Source: Comamonadaceae bacterium (GTDB taxonomy: Bacteria > Pseudomonadota > Gammaproteobacteria > Burkholderiales > Burkholderiaceae_C). From it: a DNA stretch of 22,116 nucleotides. Numbering within the stretch: position 1 is the stretch's first letter; every line of letters begins with the position of its first letter. Location of the stretch: assembly GCA_947374505.1 (NCBI GenBank), contig CANCCE010000016.1, forward strand, positions 1-22,116, in the 5' to 3' direction. Below are positions 14,022-21,585 of the stretch, piece after piece. The translations under genes were made by a program, and so were the position numbers. Under the pieces are notes generated by a model. It was not told the DNA's origin. It did not search any database and was given only the letters and a program-made list of their open reading frames with translations.

Positions 14022-15668
14022 ATGAACGACAGCATTGCTCTCCCGTTATTTGCTTTGGGTGTCTTGGCTTGGGTGCTGCCAAAAGCCAAGCGACGGCTGG
14101 AACTTTCCCGCGCCAAGCATCGATCGTTGGCCGGTCACTCGCGCATCGCCAAACGCATCGCCGGGCTGCTGCCGGGCTACGCCTATGACGAGGCCACCTT
14201 CTTTAATTCGGACCATGCCGACAGCGCTGTGGTACAGCGACGGCGCGATGGGTTTGCCAAATTGGCGGCACTTTACGCTGCGCGTTTCCCCAAAAGTGTC
14301 GCCATGACGGCCAGCGCCCGCGAGATCATTTCGGACCTGCAGTTCACCGGTCGTTACCGGGTGCCTTACCAGTACAGCGACTATCTGAGCCAACACATCA
14401 AAAGCGGCAGTTTTGTGAAAGCATCGCAGGGCGTCACCGTGACCGACCTGGATGACAATGTTTTTTACGACCTGACCGGTTCTTACGGCGTGAACCTGCT
14501 GGGGTATGACTTTTACAAGGCCAGTATTGAAACCGGTCAGCAGCTGGTGAAAGATCTCGGGCCGGTCTTGGGTGCGTACCATCCTTGCGTGATGGAAAAC
14601 GTGACCCGACTCAAAGCCATCTCGGGTTTGGACGAAGTGTCCTTTCACATGTCCGGCACAGAAGCGGTGATGCAGGCTGTGCGCCTGGCCCGTTACCACT
14701 CCAAGCGCAGTCATCTGGTGCGCTTTAGTGGCTCCTACCACGGCTGGTGGGAAGACGTTCAACCCGGTCCCGGCAATCCGTTGCCGCCGCGGGAGACCCA
14801 CACGCTGAAAGAGATGGACGAGCGCACGCTTCACGTGTTGCGCACGCGCAATGACATTGCCTGTGTGCTGGTCAACCCGCTGCAAGCTTTGCACCCGAAT
14901 GCGCCGGCGCCTGGCGACTCGTCGCTGGTCGACAGCAGCCGTCGTGTGGCCTATGACCGGGTGGCTTACACCGAGTGGCTCACAAAGCTTCGGGCGGTTT
15001 GCACTGAGCGCGGGATTGTGCTGATTTTTGACGAGGTGTTTCTCGGCTTCCGTTTGGCGCAAGGGGGCGCGCAAGCTTACTTTGGCATTCAGGCCGACAT
15101 GGTGACCTACGGCAAGACCCTGGGCGGCGGTTTGCCCGTGGGCGTGGTGTGCGGCAAGTCGGCGCTGATGAAACGCTACCGGGAGGATAGACCGGGCGAC
15201 ATTTGTTTTGCACGCGGCACCTTCAACGCCCATCCTTATGTGATGGGCGCCATGAAGGCTTTTCTGGATGCGCTGGAGACCCCCGCTATCGCGCAACTGT
15301 ATGACGGCATTGATGAACGCTGGGACGGCAGGGCCCAACTGCTGAACGGCCGGCTCGAGGAACAGGGTTTGCCGGTTCGGGTGGCGAATATGTCGACGGT
15401 GTGGACGGTGCTTTACACCCAGCCTTCCCGCTACAACTGGATGCTGCAGTTTTACTTGCGCGCGCATGGTCTGGCCTTGAGCTGGGTTGGCAGTGGCCGT
15501 CTCATTTTTAGCTTGAACTATGGTGACGCTGAGTTTGGGGAAGTCGTCCAACGCTTTGCAGCCGCAGCACAGGCCATGCAAAACGATGGCTGGTGGAGTG
15601 GTCCTGAGCAAACCAATCAAACCATACGCAAAGGAATTTTCAGGGAGATGTTGCGGCAACCACGTTGA
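14022..15668 (+). CDS. Class III (GSA-like) PLP aminotransferase with N-terminal membrane anchor
   Basis: A 548-residue protein. Fold-type I class III features include 'HMSGTEAVMQAVRLAR' (209-224), 'SGSYHGWWE' (236-244), 'IFDEVFLGFR' (335-344) with the PLP-binding Asp337, and Schiff-base Lys365 in 'TYGKTLGGGLPVG'. It resembles glutamate-1-semialdehyde aminomutase but is over 100 residues longer, mostly at the N-terminus, which has a hydrophobic segment (residues 4-20) followed by 'KAKRR', predicting a single membrane anchor with a cytoplasmic catalytic domain. The ATG at 14022 has a GAGGA ribosome site. I do not know the substrate; a membrane-linked amine or acyl compound is suggested by the anchor and the adjacent psd (inference). 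It is unlikely to be the housekeeping HemL. Confidence 0.88.
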   Translation: MNDSIALPLFALGVLAWVLPKAKRRLELSRAKHRSLAGHSRIAKRIAGLLPGYAYDEATFFNSDHADSAVVQRRRDGFAKLAALYAARFPKSVAMTASAREIISDLQFTGRYRVPYQYSDYLSQHIKSGSFVKASQGVTVTDLDDNVFYDLTGSYGVNLLGYDFYKASIETGQQLVKDLGPVLGAYHPCVMENVTRLKAISGLDEVSFHMSGTEAVMQAVRLARYHSKRSHLVRFSGSYHGWWEDVQPGPGNPLPPRETHTLKEMDERTLHVLRTRNDIACVLVNPLQALHPNAPAPGDSSLVDSSRRVAYDRVAYTEWLTKLRAVCTERGIVLIFDEVFLGFRLAQGGAQAYFGIQADMVTYGKTLGGGLPVGVVCGKSALMKRYREDRPGDICFARGTFNAHPYVMGAMKAFLDALETPAIAQLYDGIDERWDGRAQLLNGRLEEQGLPVRVANMSTVWTVLYTQPSRYNWMLQFYLRAHGLALSWVGSGRLIFSLNYGDAEFGEVVQRFAAAAQAMQNDGWWSGPEQTNQTIRKGIFREMLRQPR

Positions 15669-15674
15669 GCTTTT

Positions 15675-15707
15675 ACACGTCAGGACTCAATGGAGTCCTG
15701 ACGGTGT
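15675..15707. terminator. Strong hairpin between convergent genes, probable bidirectional terminator
   Basis: An 11-bp perfect stem (15678-15688 with 15693-15703) around the loop AATG, extended by ACA/TGT with a single-base bulge. It occupies the 45-base gap between the converging aminotransferase (end 15668) and Mpo1-like (end 15714) genes. T-runs are weak on both sides. Confidence 0.75.
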
Positions 15708-15713
15708 TCCGGC

Positions 15714-16322
15714 TCACTTGTGGTTGACGTGCGCCATCGGGTCAATCATCTCGCCGCGCATCAAAGCCAGCGGGGCCTTGTGGTACAGCATGATGTCGTG
15801 GAAGGGGTCAGTGATGATCTTGATGGCCCAGACGATGCCCGTCCACAAGTCTTGTTGAATCCAAAGTTGCAGCACACGGAACACCAAACCAGCCACGCCC
15901 AGTGCCAGCCAAGCCAAGCCAACGTCGTGCAGGAATTCCATTAGCCCATTTGCGGGGGCAATTTGCCCTAGCAGGGAAGGTTGCAGCCACAACACCACTG
16001 GCACCAGAGCCCAGACGGCCAGCAAAACTATTTTGCGGCGGATGTTGTAGCCAATCTTGATCTCTTCTTTGTGCGCGTCGGTGGCCTGATTCACTGTGTC
16101 GTAGCCCCGCGGTTCAAAAAAGAAGTGACCAGCTTGACGGCTGGTCATGGAAACTGTCCAGGCCAATAACGCCGCCCAGGCAGGATTGACAAACAACAGC
16201 GCATAGGCAGTCACAAAACTGATGGCGCTGATGAGGTGCAGGCTTTGGTTGATCCGGCTGTGGTGGTAGTAGCGGTGGTCATCCCACCGCTGGGTTTTCA
16301 ACTGTTGAAAAAAATCGTTCAC
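15714..16322 (-). CDS. Multi-histidine membrane protein, Mpo1-like (DUF962-like)
   Basis: A 202-residue protein with about four hydrophobic segments (roughly 32-58, 98-118, 132-150 and 158-171). Conserved-looking histidine clusters lie at the membrane edges: 'DDHRYYHHSRINQSLHL' (14-30), 'RQAGHFFFEPRGYD' (62-75) and 'DPFHDIMLYHKAP' (172-184). The H...NQxLH...GHxxFE arrangement recalls the Mpo1/DUF962 family, in which yeast Mpo1 is an Fe(II) dioxygenase acting on 2-hydroxy fatty acids. That match is by memory and moderate. I prefer the GTG at 16322, with GAGG 6-7 bases upstream; the longer TTG reading adds a proline-rich tail unlike the rest. The neighbours suggest a lipid role. Confidence 0.7.
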   Translation of the reverse strand: MNDFFQQLKTQRWDDHRYYHHSRINQSLHLISAISFVTAYALLFVNPAWAALLAWTVSMTSRQAGHFFFEPRGYDTVNQATDAHKEEIKIGYNIRRKIVLLAVWALVPVVLWLQPSLLGQIAPANGLMEFLHDVGLAWLALGVAGLVFRVLQLWIQQDLWTGIVWAIKIITDPFHDIMLYHKAPLALMRGEMIDPMAHVNHK

Positions 16323-16445
16323 ATGGGCCTCACAAAGGTTCGGGGGGGGAGGGCGATATGCCCTAGCGGGTATCAATAGCGAACTCAATTTAGCTGCTTA
16401 ATATGAAAGTTTCGTGACGTCGGCGTTTCAATTTGAAGAACCGAT

Positions 16446-16463
16446 TTGTCACAAATTTGTTAC
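16446..16463 (+). promoter_or_regulatory. Pho-box-like tandem repeat upstream of the glycosyltransferase
   Basis: TTGTCAC, AAAT, TTGTTAC: two 7-base direct repeats with 11-bp period and an AT linker. The E. coli PhoB consensus is CTGTCAT, 4 AT-rich bases, then CTGTCAT/C; each half matches at 5 of 7 positions. A -10-like CATCAT begins 10 bases after the box, the classical spacing. The implied transcript start would fall at or next to the ATG at 16486, which is unusually close. Treat as a candidate only. Confidence 0.35.
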
Positions 16464-16485
16464 GAAATGGCGGCATCATCAGGAA

Positions 16486-17700
16486 ATGGCTTATGAATAC
16501 GCTCACAACTTGCTGGTTGAAAATTTCCCGGCACATCGCCGTTCCCTGCGCGTAGCGGTGGTGTCGGAAACGTATCCGCCGGAGGTCAATGGAGTGGCTG
16601 TCACACTGGCGAAAGTGGTGGACGGTTTGCGTGCCGCTAACCACGCGGTTCAACTGATTCGTTTGCGCCAGGGCGGTACCGATGCGGCTTGCGAAGATGA
16701 CCGGCATCCAGCCTACCAAGAGGTCTTGATGCGTGGTTTCCCGATCCCACGCTACCCGGAGTTGCGCATGGGCATGCCGTCGAAAAGCGCTCTTATCCGG
16801 CTTTGGCAACTCAAGCGCCCCGATGTGGTCCACATTGCAACTGAAGGTCCACTCGGCTGGTCTGCGTTGCGCGCCGCTATGTACCTCCGGTTGCCCGTCT
16901 CCACGGACTACCGCACCAATTTTCAGAGCTATAGCGCGCACTATGGTGTTGGTTTTTTGTACAAGCCGATCATGGCTTACCTCAAGAAGTTTCATAACTA
17001 TGCGCACTGCACCATGGTGCCAACCGAAGCCTTACGGGTTTCATTGGCTGACGCCGGTTTTCAAAAACTGAAAGTGGTCAGCCGGGGGGTTGACACGTTG
17101 GCCTACGACCCGGCGCACCGCAGCGAAGAGCTGCGTGCTCACTGGGGGCTGGCAGCCGATGACTTGGCGGTGGTCTGCGTTGGACGACTTGCTCACGAGA
17201 AAAATTTGGCATTGCTGTTGAAGGCCTTTGAAGCGATTCAGGCGCGTGACCCGCGGGCCAGGCTGGTGCTTGTCGGCGACGGCCCCATGCGGCAGGAATT
17301 GCAAGTCCGCTGCCCCGGCGCAATTTTTGCCGGTCAATTGCGTGGCAAGCCCCTGGCTGAACACTATGCGTCAGCTGACCTTTTCCTGATGCCCAGTCTC
17401 ACTGAGACTTTTGGCAATGTGACCACGGAAGCCATGGCCAGCGGCTTGCCGGTGGTGGCCTTTAATTACGCCGCTGCAGCGGCGTTAATCATCAACAGTG
17501 TCAACGGAAGCCTGGTGCCAACGGACGATGCTGATGGTTTTGTGTCCGCAGCGCTAGTGATGGCTGCTGAGCCCCTGCATCGACAGAGCATGGGCATTCA
17601 AGCCAGGCAAACGTCGTTGCAACTCGACTGGAGTTGCATCGTTCAAAAGTTTGAGGACGTTCTCCAAGAAGTCATCGATCAATCTCGCGTCACCACTTAA
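16486..17700 (+). CDS. GT4-family glycosyltransferase, SqdX/MgtA-like (probable lipid glycosyltransferase)
   Basis: A 404-residue GT-B enzyme. The N-domain has 'VAVVSETYPPEVNGVAVTLA' (23-42) and 'GFPIPRYPELRMGMPSK' (84-100), both very like the sulfoquinovosyl-/mannosyl-diacylglycerol transferase branch (SqdX, MgtA). The C-domain has 'VGRLAHEKN' (232-240), 'VLVGDGPMRQEL' and the EX7E nucleotide-sugar motif in 'ETFGNVTTEAMASG' (E307, E315). It has no membrane segment, so peripheral attachment at the inner membrane is expected. The ATG at 16486 follows AGGA closely; a GTG at 16414 would add 24 residues, and a later start is possible. Donor and acceptor are unproven. The nearby ugd makes UDP-glucuronate a candidate donor (inference). 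The 3' end overlaps lplT by 11 bases. Confidence 0.9.
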   Translation: MAYEYAHNLLVENFPAHRRSLRVAVVSETYPPEVNGVAVTLAKVVDGLRAANHAVQLIRLRQGGTDAACEDDRHPAYQEVLMRGFPIPRYPELRMGMPSKSALIRLWQLKRPDVVHIATEGPLGWSALRAAMYLRLPVSTDYRTNFQSYSAHYGVGFLYKPIMAYLKKFHNYAHCTMVPTEALRVSLADAGFQKLKVVSRGVDTLAYDPAHRSEELRAHWGLAADDLAVVCVGRLAHEKNLALLLKAFEAIQARDPRARLVLVGDGPMRQELQVRCPGAIFAGQLRGKPLAEHYASADLFLMPSLTETFGNVTTEAMASGLPVVAFNYAAAAALIINSVNGSLVPTDDADGFVSAALVMAAEPLHRQSMGIQARQTSLQLDWSCIVQKFEDVLQEVIDQSRVTT

Positions 17701-18904
17701 TTCCACGCTTGATCAGCCAGCCCATCGCCGCCGCGGTAAACAGACCAAACAGGGTCATGAGCGGTACGATGGATATATCTGCGGCAACCAAGGTTGCATA
17801 CACCCCCAGCATGCACAACACGCTTAGATTTTCATTGAAGCCCTGGACGGCGACTGATCTGCCAGCACTCAAAAGTACGAAGCCACGGTGTTGTAACAGG
17901 GCATTCAGCGGGACCACCAAAATACCCCCCACCACACCAATCAGCGCGAGGAACAGCAAGGCGGCGCTGACCACCTGCACATGGGCGATGACCGTGATCA
18001 GCAGCCCCATCAAAATGCCAGCCGGAAGAACGCGTTTGGCGTGCCGCAGGGGAATCCATCGACCGGCGATCCCCGCGCCCACAACGACCCCCACCGCGAC
18101 AGCCGTTTGCAGGTAGGCAGATTGTTCCAGTGGCAAGGCTAAAACGTCAGCCGACCATTTCAAGACAATGAATTGCAGGGTTGCACCCAGGCCCCAAAAA
18201 ATGGTGGTGACCGCCAGCGACAGGCCGCCCTGAGCATCCCGCCACAGCAGAAGATTGGCACGCCAAAAATCTTTGATCAAAAGCAGCGGGTGCAGGGTGC
18301 TTGCCGGGTAGCGGACACCGCTGTGCGGGATACCTAAATTGAGCAGACTCGCCGCACCGTAAATCATGAGCAGCACCAGCAGCGAGGTGTAGATCGGTGA
18401 CATGGCCACCAAGCTATCAACGCGCAACAGCCCATTCAGGGCTGCGATCACGCTGGTGTTGACCAACACACCTCCGAGCACGGCCCCCAAAAGCGCGGCG
18501 CAGACCACCGAGGTTTCAAGCCAGCCATTGGCTTTGACCAAGAGATCAGGGCCGACAATTTCGGTGATCAGACCGTACTTGGCCGGCGCATACGCCGTAG
18601 CGCCTAAGCCTGCGATGGCAAAGGCGACGAGTGGATTAAATCCCAGCAGCAAGGCCACAACGCCGAGAATTTTCACGCCGTTCATCCAGGCCATCAAGAG
18701 GGCTTTTGGGAACGCATCAGCCAGGGGACCGACAAAGGGCGCGAGCACCACGTAGGAAATGGTGAAAACGAATTTGAGCATCGGGGCCCACCAAGCCGGA
18801 AGTCCCTGCTCCGAAAGAAGGGCAATTGACACGATCAACAGAGCGTTGTCAGCCAGTGCCGAAACAAACTGAGCCGCAATGATGAGATAAAACCCAGTTG
18901 GCAT
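17690..18904 (-). CDS. lplT: Lysophospholipid transporter LplT (MFS)
   Basis: A 404-residue, roughly 12-segment major facilitator protein. 'FYLIIAAQFVSALADNALLI' (5-24) and 'GATAYAPAKYGLITEIV' are characteristic of LplT, which flips lysophospholipids across the inner membrane for re-acylation. In enterobacteria lplT is coupled to aas; here no acyltransferase adjoins, so its partner must be elsewhere. The ATG at 18904 has no strong ribosome site. It is convergent with the glycosyltransferase (11-base overlap) and co-directional with the upstream YkgJ-like gene (68-base gap). Confidence 0.9.
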   Translation of the reverse strand: MPTGFYLIIAAQFVSALADNALLIVSIALLSEQGLPAWWAPMLKFVFTISYVVLAPFVGPLADAFPKALLMAWMNGVKILGVVALLLGFNPLVAFAIAGLGATAYAPAKYGLITEIVGPDLLVKANGWLETSVVCAALLGAVLGGVLVNTSVIAALNGLLRVDSLVAMSPIYTSLLVLLMIYGAASLLNLGIPHSGVRYPASTLHPLLLIKDFWRANLLLWRDAQGGLSLAVTTIFWGLGATLQFIVLKWSADVLALPLEQSAYLQTAVAVGVVVGAGIAGRWIPLRHAKRVLPAGILMGLLITVIAHVQVVSAALLFLALIGVVGGILVVPLNALLQHRGFVLLSAGRSVAVQGFNENLSVLCMLGVYATLVAADISIVPLMTLFGLFTAAAMGWLIKRGIKW

Positions 18905-18972
18905 CGGCGAGATTGTGGCGACCTATTAAGTCAGTAGATCGACAAAACGATGACGTTTCAGTGACGCACGTG

Positions 18973-19443
18973 CTAAGGCTTGTGCATGATCTCAATCACC
19001 TTGTAACTGGGGCAGGCGTAGCGCTCGATGTCGTAGGCATTCAAGGGGAAAGAGCCACAGTTTGAAAGTCTGCGAAAGACCGAATGGTAAATACCGCATT
19101 GGTAGCGCCCCTCTGCTATCGGCTCTAAAAACATACAGCGCTTGTCCATGCAGCAGTTGCCGCACTGCACACAGGAGCCGGTGATGCCGGCGGGTACCAC
19201 CTTGGCGCGACCCAACACGTCTTCAAAGTAGTGCTGTGCCGGCCCTTCCCGGAGCGCTTCAATATGGATGCGCATTTTCCGAATGAAACCCGCGTAGTCC
19301 AAGATGTATTTTCGACGCCCAAATACCATGCTTGCGCACATGGGCGCCACCGGTAGCATCAGCCTCAGTGTGCCGATATAGGCATTGGCCAACTGCGGTG
19401 CGATATGCCTGACATAAAAATTCACGAAAGAAGAAGTGGGCAT
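18973..19443 (-). CDS. YkgJ-like cysteine-cluster protein (CxxCxxCC)
   Basis: A 156-residue protein. The centre has 'GSCVQCGNCCMDKRC' (89-103), the CxxCxxCC signature of the YkgJ/UPF0153 family thought to bind zinc or iron, with further cysteines at 116, 129 and 144 making eight in the C-terminal half. The N-terminal half is hydrophobic/amphipathic without a signal peptide. The ATG at 19443 has AGG 6 bases upstream. Function is unknown. It precedes lplT on the same strand and is divergent from the ParB-like gene. Confidence 0.82.
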   Translation of the reverse strand: MPTSSFVNFYVRHIAPQLANAYIGTLRLMLPVAPMCASMVFGRRKYILDYAGFIRKMRIHIEALREGPAQHYFEDVLGRAKVVPAGITGSCVQCGNCCMDKRCMFLEPIAEGRYQCGIYHSVFRRLSNCGSFPLNAYDIERYACPSYKVIEIMHKP

Positions 19444-19510
19444 CAAAACCTAGTCGGTAAAACCATCGAACAGACGGTTAGCAAGTCGATTTTGAGTCGA
19501 GCGAGTGAAG

Positions 19511-19530
19511 CTTTGATGACATTGTCAAAG
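19511..19530. repeat. Nested inverted repeats between divergent YkgJ-like and ParB-like genes
   Basis: CTTTGA and TCAAAG flank an 8-base centre (19511-19530). Inside it TGACA-T-TGTCA forms a second 11-bp palindrome (19517-19527). It is located 53 bases before the ParB-like start and 68 bases from the YkgJ-like start, so it could serve either gene as an operator. Confidence 0.35.
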
Positions 19531-19582
19531 TGAGCATCAACCTGCAGGGCCAACGGGAGCTTTCTGGCAAACTACCGGCATC

Positions 19583-20191
19583 ATGACACCCTTACATCAC
19601 CACACGATACAAGCCAAACTCGCTGATCTGTTGCCAACGCAAGGGGCGATTGGCTACATGGAGGTGAGTCAAAAACGGGCTGAATGGCAGCGCCTTTCTA
19701 AAAAAATGCGCAAGGCATTGATTGCCCAACACTGGTTTCCGAGTGTGCTGGGCCCGCAAGGCCGTTATTACATTGTTGACCACCACCATTTAGGCATGGC
19801 TTTGCACGAAGAGGGGCAAGAGACGGTGCTGCTGACTGTTTTAAAGGATTTGTCGTGGCTTGACGTTGACACGTTTTGGCGGGTGATGGAGTTTCATCAG
19901 TGGGCACATCCGTACAGCGAAACGGGGAAGCGCATTTCCTTTCATCAATTACCCAGCCAGGTCTCTGCCCTGAAAGACGATCCCTACCGCAGTCTGGCCG
20001 GGCTGGCCCGCAAGGCGGGTGCGTTTGCCAAAGATGTGACGCCGTTCAGTGAGTTTCTATGGGCCGACTACTTCCGCCCCAGGGTCAAGAAGCAGCAGCT
20101 TCTAAACGCCATGGATGACGCTGTGGCCTTGGCGTTGGCCTTGGCAAGGCATCCGCAAGCCAGCTATTTGCCCGGCTTCGTCCAGACATAA
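19583..20191 (+). CDS. Stand-alone ParB-like (ParBc_2 type) protein
   Basis: A 202-residue protein. 'GPQGRYYIVDHHHLGMALHE' (57-76) is the hallmark loop of the putative ParB-like nuclease family (PF08857-type), where the His/Asp cluster would form the active site. Residues 24-56 ('GYMEVSQKRAEWQRLSKKMR') and the end of the protein are also family-like. It lacks the helix-turn-helix and partner ParA of true partition systems, so chromosome segregation is unlikely; nuclease or CTPase-type activity is untested. The ATG at 19583 has no clear ribosome site. It stops 10 bases before the convergent CorA-type gene. Confidence 0.83.
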   Translation: MTPLHHHTIQAKLADLLPTQGAIGYMEVSQKRAEWQRLSKKMRKALIAQHWFPSVLGPQGRYYIVDHHHLGMALHEEGQETVLLTVLKDLSWLDVDTFWRVMEFHQWAHPYSETGKRISFHQLPSQVSALKDDPYRSLAGLARKAGAFAKDVTPFSEFLWADYFRPRVKKQQLLNAMDDAVALALALARHPQASYLPGFVQT

Positions 20192-20201
20192 CCTTGCCAA
20201 C

Positions 20202-21527
20202 TCAAACTGGATTTGGCCTTGGAGAACGGGCTGGGGATGCTGCGGATCGGCGTTTTTCGAAATACTTAAGAACCCCATAGGTGGCCAGCCCAATCAGGGC
20301 CGATGCCAGAACAAAGCCACCATAGGCTACCGGCCATTCAATGCCTTGCGTCATCATGGAAAACTCGGACATGCCGCCCATGCCCGCCAAGATGTTGATG
20401 GGCATGAACACCACGCTGAAGACGGTCAACTGGTTCACGCGTTTATTCTGATTGATGTTGATGAAACCGATGGTGGCATCCATCAAGAAGTTGATCTTGT
20501 CGAATAAAAAGGCGGTGTGGCTGTTGAGCGATTCAATGTTTCGCAAGATTTGCTTGGAGTCTGAGATTTGATCCGGCGTCAGCAAACGTCCACGCATCAA
20601 AAAACTGAAAGCTCGTTGGGTATCTAAGATGTTGCTTCGTATACGGCCGTTTTGATCTTCTTCTTCCGCAATATCTGCCAGAATTCCGGCGGCCTCCTGG
20701 TCGGTGATGGCCTCGCTCAACACATGACGACCCACAACCCCGAGCTTGGCGTAGATGTTTTCCAGAGAATCGGCTGAAACCTCAACGTCGGCACCATACA
20801 AATCTAACAGCAAGTCAACGCAGTCGGACACGTCACCCGGTTGCGTCAGTGCGCGGCGGCGCTGCAATCTGAAAACAGGCAACTCTTCGTTGCGCAATGA
20901 AAAAAGAATGCCACCATGCAGAATGAAAGCGACGGGCACGCTTCGTGAGTTACCTTCACGGTCATGCAAAAAATTGGAGTGAAGGTGAATGTCATCGTTC
21001 TCTTCAACATGAAAACGCGCACTCACCTCCAGGTCGGTGGCTTCAATCGGGTCTGGCAGTTCCACGCCAAAGTGAGAGCCGACAAACAGCCGCTCGGCTT
21101 TGGAGGATTTGATCAGGTCGACCCAAATCGGTTTAGCGCCTTCTAAGTCTTTTCGACCGGTCATCGGGATGTTGCGAAGCCGCCCCTCTATCAATCCGTA
21201 GACATTGATCTTGCTTTCAGCGAAATCGGGCTGCCGGTCGCCAGCAACCTCTGCTCTTCGTTGGTCTGACATTTCCCACAACACGTCGTTTTCGCGTTCT
21301 TTGGGTAGTTTTGCCCATAGATTTTGGGCATCTTCTAATGGCAGGGAGTCCAGGTAGCCGCCGAGTTCTGTGGAACTTTGTTTGGCAATAAAGTTATGCA
21401 GCTCGGCATCGTGTTGCTTTTGCAGCAGAGATTGCACGACATCGTGCTTGTGCATTTTTTGGCTGTGGACCATACCGTCAACCAGCTTTTGTTTGCCCAA
21501 CATGGCGATGAGATTTTCAAGAGACAT
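20202..21527 (-). CDS. CorA-family cation channel with MgtE-N-like N-terminal domain
   Basis: A 441-residue protein. Residues about 25-95 form short helical repeats ('HKHDVVQSLLQKQHDAELHN', 'SLPLEDAQNLWAKLPKEREN') resembling the MgtE intracellular N domain. From about 160 the protein is a CorA cytoplasmic domain with the long stalk helix, then 'NQLTVFSVVFMPINILAGMG' (365-384) as the pore helix and a second membrane segment (399-421). The CorA selectivity motif GMN is GMS here ('GGMSEF', Gly385-Met386-Ser387). CorA proteins are pentameric Mg2+/Co2+ channels; loss of the Asn may alter selectivity. The N-terminal domain may act as an added Mg2+ or nucleotide sensor (inference). The ATG at 21527 lacks a clear ribosome site. 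Confidence 0.88.
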   Translation of the reverse strand: MSLENLIAMLGKQKLVDGMVHSQKMHKHDVVQSLLQKQHDAELHNFIAKQSSTELGGYLDSLPLEDAQNLWAKLPKERENDVLWEMSDQRRAEVAGDRQPDFAESKINVYGLIEGRLRNIPMTGRKDLEGAKPIWVDLIKSSKAERLFVGSHFGVELPDPIEATDLEVSARFHVEENDDIHLHSNFLHDREGNSRSVPVAFILHGGILFSLRNEELPVFRLQRRRALTQPGDVSDCVDLLLDLYGADVEVSADSLENIYAKLGVVGRHVLSEAITDQEAAGILADIAEEEDQNGRIRSNILDTQRAFSFLMRGRLLTPDQISDSKQILRNIESLNSHTAFLFDKINFLMDATIGFININQNKRVNQLTVFSVVFMPINILAGMGGMSEFSMMTQGIEWPVAYGGFVLASALIGLATYGVLKYFEKRRSAASPARSPRPNPV

Positions 21528-21555
21528 GGATGGTGGATGCGGGGGAAAAGCGATT

Positions 21556-21585
21556 TGTGTAAATCTTATGAATTTATTGTGTCAA
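21556..21585 (-). promoter_or_regulatory. Possible promoter of the CorA-type gene
   Basis: A perfect -35 TTGACA on the minus strand (21580-21585) with a weak TACACA (21556-21561) after 18 bases, in an AT-rich stretch partly inside the 3' end of the upstream membrane-protein gene. The -10 match is poor (3 of 6). Confidence 0.3.

Noticed and set aside
14046..15659. A 537-residue open frame on the minus strand, antisense to the aminotransferase gene.
   Set aside because: It mirrors a well-supported PLP enzyme codon for codon, has no recognisable motif and is His/Gln/Arg-rich like typical antisense frames of GC-rich genes.
11614..18904. A single lipid or capsule biosynthesis operon covering ugd through lplT.
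   Set aside because: The genes alternate strands with a strong terminator at 15675-15707 and convergent overlaps, so they are a neighbourhood, not an operon.
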